From SVEL01 sp017381055 (lineage in GTDB: Bacteria > Bacillota > Clostridia > Lachnospirales > Lachnospiraceae), in assembly GCA_036307185.1 (NCBI GenBank), contig JAXJYC010000071.1:1-64000 (forward strand): a stretch of DNA of 64,000 nt, in the 5' to 3' direction. The notes under the pieces are model-generated. The model was not told where the DNA came from, did not search any database, and worked only from the letters and a program-made list of their open reading frames with translations. Numbering within the stretch: position 1 is the first letter of the stretch; each line of letters starts with the position of its first letter. Position numbers and translations under genes: made by a program. Shown in pieces: positions 60,472 to 64,000 of the stretch.

Positions 60472-62751
60472 ATGATGAAAAAAACAATTATTTTAGCGCT
60501 AGTTTTTATGTTAGGATTTAACGTGTTAGCGGGATGTGGAAAAAAGGATAAGATAGCAAATAAGTCAAAGAAGACCCAGGTAGAAAGCTGTAGTGTGGAA
60601 GATAATGAGGAAACTAGTGAATCAATGGTAGAGAGCGAAACACAGTTAATGGAAACTACAGAAACACAAACTGAAGTAGAAAACGGTGAGGAAAATAGTA
60701 TAGAAGAGGTAAATTCTGGACAAAGTAACTCTTCGAATAATGCTAGTAAAAAGGATGGAAATAAAGTAGGCTTAGGTAAGGAAAGCTATAAGTATATTAC
60801 TAGCGGGACTAGCAGTAATACAACCAAAGAAAAGGAATTAGGAAAAGAAATTGTTAAGAAAATAATTAAGAAGGGAATGGGTGATTTTGATAAGGTAAAG
60901 GCTATTAATGATTATATGATTAAAAACATTCGTTATGATATGGATAATTATAAGAATAATACGATTCCGGAAATAAGTTATACAGCACTTGGTGCGCTGG
61001 AGAAGAAGGTAGCGGTATGTTCAGGATATGCGAAAGCATTTAAAATATTAGCAAATTGCGCAGGTCTTGAAGTTACATATGTAACAGGTGATACACCTAA
61101 TGGATATCACGCGTGGAATCAAGTAAAAGTAGATGGAAAATGGTACAATATAGATGTGACATGGAATGATGCTGATTATGAAATAAATGAAAAAGGTCAT
61201 TACGGTTGTTCTTGTTATGAGTATTTTCTTTTATCAAATGAAGATTTTAATAAGTCTCATATTCCGACAGGAAAAGTGAATAATACAGGAAGTTCTAGGG
61301 ATTTAGAGGCATATAAGAAAGGGTGCCCATATGATGTAGCTGTGCAGTATTGTGTAACTCAAGAAGATTTTGATAAAATTATTAAAGAGATGGTTGCCTC
61401 TAATAAAACAACAATGCGTGTTATGTCAAAGAGGCGAAATGTAGAAGATCAAGTATTAAACGCTTTGAAGAAACAGGGTATATATGGTGGTTGCAAAGTA
61501 AATATTAAAGATGCAGTATATGTTTATAGAACAACATATGAATCATTAGAAAAATATACAATAGAGATATCTCTAGATGCCGGTTCTTATGCAGAAGCAA
61601 AAAAGCAAAAAGTTTCTTCGGCTGCAGAAGCAAAAAAGGTATTAGCAAATGCGTTTAAGTATTTTGAAAAATTAAAGCATGGAGATTATGCATATATAGA
61701 CTTATTTTTAAGTGCTGAACTTTTAAATGATAAGAATTTTATAGCTGAGTTGCATAGATATGCTCAATATGAAAATAAGATGAGTTTGTCAATACGAAAA
61801 GGGAACAATCAAGTAGCTGCTGGATTATATAAACTCACAGTGGATTTTCAACCTTTAAATGATGATAAAGTATTTGAAATAATTACGAATCCTAATGATT
61901 TGGAGGCGGCGATTAAGAGAATGTTCCAGTATGGATATAAAGGAATCAGCTTTGAGATTCGCCCTAATGGTTATAAATTGACTGGTAATTCGAATGAAGC
62001 AGAAAGAGCATTTGTGAATAAGTATTGTCAATCGCTTATAGAAAAGTATTGTTTAACGACGGATTCTTGCTATGCAGATGTTGAAAATAACATAGTTTAT
62101 ATTGAGTTTAGTGTAAAAGGTCATGATGTAAAGAATCAGGTTTGGGAGATTGCAAAAGAAGCAACTTGTGTAAGCGATGGTTTAGAGGTAAAGATATGTA
62201 ACATCTGTAATAAAGCTGGTGAAGAACGTGTAATTCCAAAGAATGATAATCACAGTTACTACTGGGATACAAATGAGAACGAAAATATAAGAGTTCGAAA
62301 ATGTAAGTTATGTTCTTATGTAGGTTTAACAGAGTATTGCTACGGTGGTGTATGGGGATATTTTGATGAAGCAGCTGCGCAGGAAAAGTTGAGACAAATA
62401 AATAGCCAAAGAGAACGTACAAGTCATCTCGTATATGATGATTGGGGAAAGGTAATTGATCTGTATTATTCACCGGTACTTACAGTGTCTAAAGAATTAA
62501 CAGAATATGCAAAAGAGAGATTGCGAGCTTTGAATAGCTCTGATTTTGCAACTGCTATAACAGATGAATATGCATATAGGTATGTTCCGAAGTATAGTAA
62601 TACTAGCCAAAAGGTTGAACGAAATAAAACACAAGGATTGTATAGTGAAGTATATGATAAGGTGGGAATTATCTGTTTTATGTATGATGTTAATGGTGAT
62701 GCGTCAAGGTTTTTAGAATCGTATGTAATGGAATTTGGATTGGCAGAATAG
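60472..62751 (+). CDS. Transglutaminase-like lipoprotein with Cys-rich repeat and CAP-like domain (2)
   Basis: The 759-residue tandem paralogue of the gene upstream has the same layout. The lipobox is FNVLAGC. The linker is acidic. The transglutaminase core has EKKVAVCSGYAKAFKILANC, GYHAWNQVKVDGKW and YNIDVTWND, so Cys, His and Asp are all present. EATCVSDGLEVKICNICNK and a CAP-like end (AKERLRALNSSDF, then YVMEFG) follow. Both lack a sortase motif. It lies 43 bp after the first copy with no promoter of its own visible, so it is probably in the same ECF-controlled operon. The Pro/His/Cys pattern of the repeat suggests a folded surface module. Confidence 0.85.
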   Translation: MMKKTIILALVFMLGFNVLAGCGKKDKIANKSKKTQVESCSVEDNEETSESMVESETQLMETTETQTEVENGEENSIEEVNSGQSNSSNNASKKDGNKVGLGKESYKYITSGTSSNTTKEKELGKEIVKKIIKKGMGDFDKVKAINDYMIKNIRYDMDNYKNNTIPEISYTALGALEKKVAVCSGYAKAFKILANCAGLEVTYVTGDTPNGYHAWNQVKVDGKWYNIDVTWNDADYEINEKGHYGCSCYEYFLLSNEDFNKSHIPTGKVNNTGSSRDLEAYKKGCPYDVAVQYCVTQEDFDKIIKEMVASNKTTMRVMSKRRNVEDQVLNALKKQGIYGGCKVNIKDAVYVYRTTYESLEKYTIEISLDAGSYAEAKKQKVSSAAEAKKVLANAFKYFEKLKHGDYAYIDLFLSAELLNDKNFIAELHRYAQYENKMSLSIRKGNNQVAAGLYKLTVDFQPLNDDKVFEIITNPNDLEAAIKRMFQYGYKGISFEIRPNGYKLTGNSNEAERAFVNKYCQSLIEKYCLTTDSCYADVENNIVYIEFSVKGHDVKNQVWEIAKEATCVSDGLEVKICNICNKAGEERVIPKNDNHSYYWDTNENENIRVRKCKLCSYVGLTEYCYGGVWGYFDEAAAQEKLRQINSQRERTSHLVYDDWGKVIDLYYSPVLTVSKELTEYAKERLRALNSSDFATAITDEYAYRYVPKYSNTSQKVERNKTQGLYSEVYDKVGIICFMYDVNGDASRFLESYVMEFGLAE

Positions 62752-62760
62752 AAAGTTTTG

Positions 62761-62792
62761 AACACTCTCAGGTGAAAGCCTGAGGGTGTTTT
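62761..62792 (+). terminator. Intrinsic terminator of the transglutaminase lipoprotein operon
   Basis: AACACTCTCAGG and CCTGAGGGTGTT form the stem with a short loop, then TT. Confidence 0.8.
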
Positions 62793-62885
62793 GTGCATTA
62801 GGAATGAAGTATTATTGACAAGTAAAGGTGTGTTGGTTATGCTAAACAAATAGAGAATGTTGGCTTGTGAAAGGGAGAAGTTAAT

Positions 62886-63716
62886 ATGAAGAAAAATCAT
62901 AAAATAGTATTTGGTTTTATATGGGGAGTGTATATATTATTTTTATGTATTGTTTCTATTGGTTGTCGGATGTATGGAAGGCCTAGGAAACATATTGTTG
63001 ATATTATGACCATATCGTTATTATTGTTAGCGATGGGCACTGCGGTATATTACATAGTTGTTTTGTGGTTTGATAAGGTGCGTGATAAAGCAAACAAAGT
63101 GGGAAATACCATGATCATTTTTGTATTCCTGTTTATATTATGGGCTGCGACGCATTTGTTCACAGGATATTTTTTGGGGAAAACAGTAGAGACTGTTGAA
63201 AATATTGCTGGGAAAAAGTGTATCGTAGTTACATATGAAGGATTTGGAGGAAAAGAGACTATCTATGGATACGTAAATGATCATTTTAGAGGTGCGGAGT
63301 CATATAATAGGGAAGAAATTATCACTATGCAAGACGAGAAGATTAATACAATGAAATTAGACTATAGGGTCAGTTTTGCTAGTAATAATCAACATAGTAT
63401 TGTCATTGATTTTGAAAAGGAGGAAGTGGTAATTAGTCTTGCATCGGGAAACGAGAAGATTGTAAAAGTAAAAGATATAGATAGGTTAGAGAGCTATATA
63501 AAGGAAACGTATATGAAGGCGCAATACATGAGCTCAGATGGGTCGAGTGAGAGTGTGCCAAAGCGTATGACATGGTGTATTGTTATAAATACAGAAAATG
63601 AAGTATATCAAGCACAAAGTACATATGAATATCCAAAGGAATGGGATGAATTATGGAGTGTCATAGTTGAAACAACTGATGTTAAAGATAAAAGCGAATA
63701 TGGTTTCATTAAATAA
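62886..63716 (+). CDS. Three-helix membrane protein of unknown function
   Basis: The 276-residue protein has three N-terminal membrane helices (about residues 6-27, 38-62 and 76-98). An outer or cytosolic domain (about 100-276) follows with a mixed composition, including GKKCIVVTYEGFGGKETIYG. AAAGGGAG precedes the ATG. I recognise no family. Confidence 0.6.
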   Translation: MKKNHKIVFGFIWGVYILFLCIVSIGCRMYGRPRKHIVDIMTISLLLLAMGTAVYYIVVLWFDKVRDKANKVGNTMIIFVFLFILWAATHLFTGYFLGKTVETVENIAGKKCIVVTYEGFGGKETIYGYVNDHFRGAESYNREEIITMQDEKINTMKLDYRVSFASNNQHSIVIDFEKEEVVISLASGNEKIVKVKDIDRLESYIKETYMKAQYMSSDGSSESVPKRMTWCIVINTENEVYQAQSTYEYPKEWDELWSVIVETTDVKDKSEYGFIK

Positions 63717-63748
63717 ATCGCGTAATAAGAATACAACCTAGGTCTCTT

Positions 63749-63788
63749 TCATAGAATGTACAAACAATCATTTAGGAACATTCTATGA
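63749..63788 (+). promoter_or_regulatory. Inverted repeat over the spoIIID-like start codon
   Basis: TCATAGAATGT (63749-63759) and ACATTCTATGA (63778-63788) pair perfectly over 11 bp with an 18-nt loop. The right arm contains the ATG (63785) and the loop contains the likely ribosome site AGGA (63774-63777). Confidence 0.7.
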
Positions 63789-63937
63789 AGGGATATATTG
63801 AAGAACGAGCTATTGACATAGCCCATTACATAATAGAAGAAAATGCTACGGTGCGCCAGGCTGCGAAGAAGTTTGGGGTAAGTAAGAGTACGGTACATAT
63901 GGTTGTAACAATAGGGAACGATATAAAAGTAAGTTGA
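63785..63937 (+). pseudogene. spoIIID: 3'-truncated spoIIID
   Basis: The frame encodes 50 residues: MKGYIEERAIDIAHYIIEEN, then ATVRQAAKKFGVSKSTVH. This is the N-terminal half and helix-turn-helix of SpoIIID, the mother-cell regulator (usually 80-95 residues). After STVH the expected DVT-E-R-L...EV...RGG segment is lost. The frame reads MVVTIGNDIKVS and stops, while a shifted frame gives T-x-GERYKSKLIWAIE and a stop. The C-terminal basic DNA-binding helix is therefore missing. A terminator follows within 35 bp. It is most likely a decayed extra copy; a functional spoIIID may lie elsewhere. Confidence 0.75.
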
Positions 63938-63968
63938 TATGGGCAATTGAATAGGGGTAATGAGAGGA

Positions 63969-63998
63969 CACTTCCGGTAGAAAACTGGAAGTGTTTTT
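63969..63998 (+). terminator. Intrinsic terminator after the spoIIID fragment
   Basis: ACACTTCC and GGAAGTGT form the stem around an 11-nt loop and are followed by TTTTT. Confidence 0.8.
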
Positions 63999-64000
63999 GG

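Noticed and set aside
1..64000. tRNA or rRNA genes
   Set aside because: No cloverleaf T-arm (GTTCGAATC type) or rRNA signature was seen on either strand.

Overview
The window looks like chromosome of an anaerobic, low-GC, spore-forming Firmicute, most likely a Clostridia of the Lachnospiraceae type. Sporulation and germination genes (SPOCS/LysM coat-type protein, gerA/gerB, spoIIR, spoIID, spoIIQ, a spoIIID fragment), a reverse rubrerythrin under a PerR-like regulator, an ileS T-box leader, an [FeFe]-hydrogenase-like sensor and strong AAGGAGG ribosome sites all point that way. I saw no rRNA or tRNA gene.

Layout. 1-103 is the 3' end of a group II intron, lying in the left arm of a long palindromic element (copy 1, 102-386). 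0.5-9.5 kb holds envelope and spore genes (PrcB-like, SPOCS-LysM, ispE-GntR, gerA plus a gerB-gerC fusion, spoIIR), with a 64-bp tandem hairpin array before gerA. 9.6-25 kb holds an intact AbiE toxin-antitoxin pair, a LexA-boxed radical-SAM/UDG repair pair, dinD, pncB, plsC, a MoxR-DUF58-transglutaminase operon, and a second AbiE locus whose toxin is decayed. 25-34 kb has ileS with a T-box leader interrupted by palindromic element copy 3, then glgP, palindromic element copy 2, spoIID and spoIIQ. 34-36 kb is a PerR/rubrerythrin peroxide module.

36-43.5 kb and 58-63 kb form what I regard as the most coherent possible new system. Two paralogous ECF-type sigma factors each carry a C-terminal membrane segment and a predicted extracellular domain. 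Each is divergent from a lipoprotein gene. A 39-bp ECF-like promoter (TAAAACCTAA-N12-GTGTT-RTWTAAGTAGAA) occurs four times: before both divergent lipoprotein genes, before a small membrane-protein operon, and 15 kb away before a tandem pair of transglutaminase/CAP-like lipoproteins. The second divergent lipoprotein gene is itself a frameshifted relative of those transglutaminases. This suggests an envelope-stress or surface-remodelling regulon run by membrane-tethered sigma factors.

43.5-58 kb has a PTS-EIIC/EAL fusion (c-di-GMP hydrolysis), a PurF-like protein without the N-terminal nucleophile Cys, a secreted trigger-factor-like foldase, a cation diffusion facilitator, an ABC importer, a hydrogenase-chemoreceptor fusion, and an OPT transporter followed by a PqqD-like protein. 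The window ends with a 3'-truncated spoIIID whose start codon lies in an inverted repeat.

The second main novelty candidate is the palindromic family at 102-386, 25559-25797 and 31494-31889. It has a conserved core with two covarying hairpins inside an 18-bp stem that keeps the same A-A mismatch in every copy. The outer arms differ between copies yet pair within each copy.
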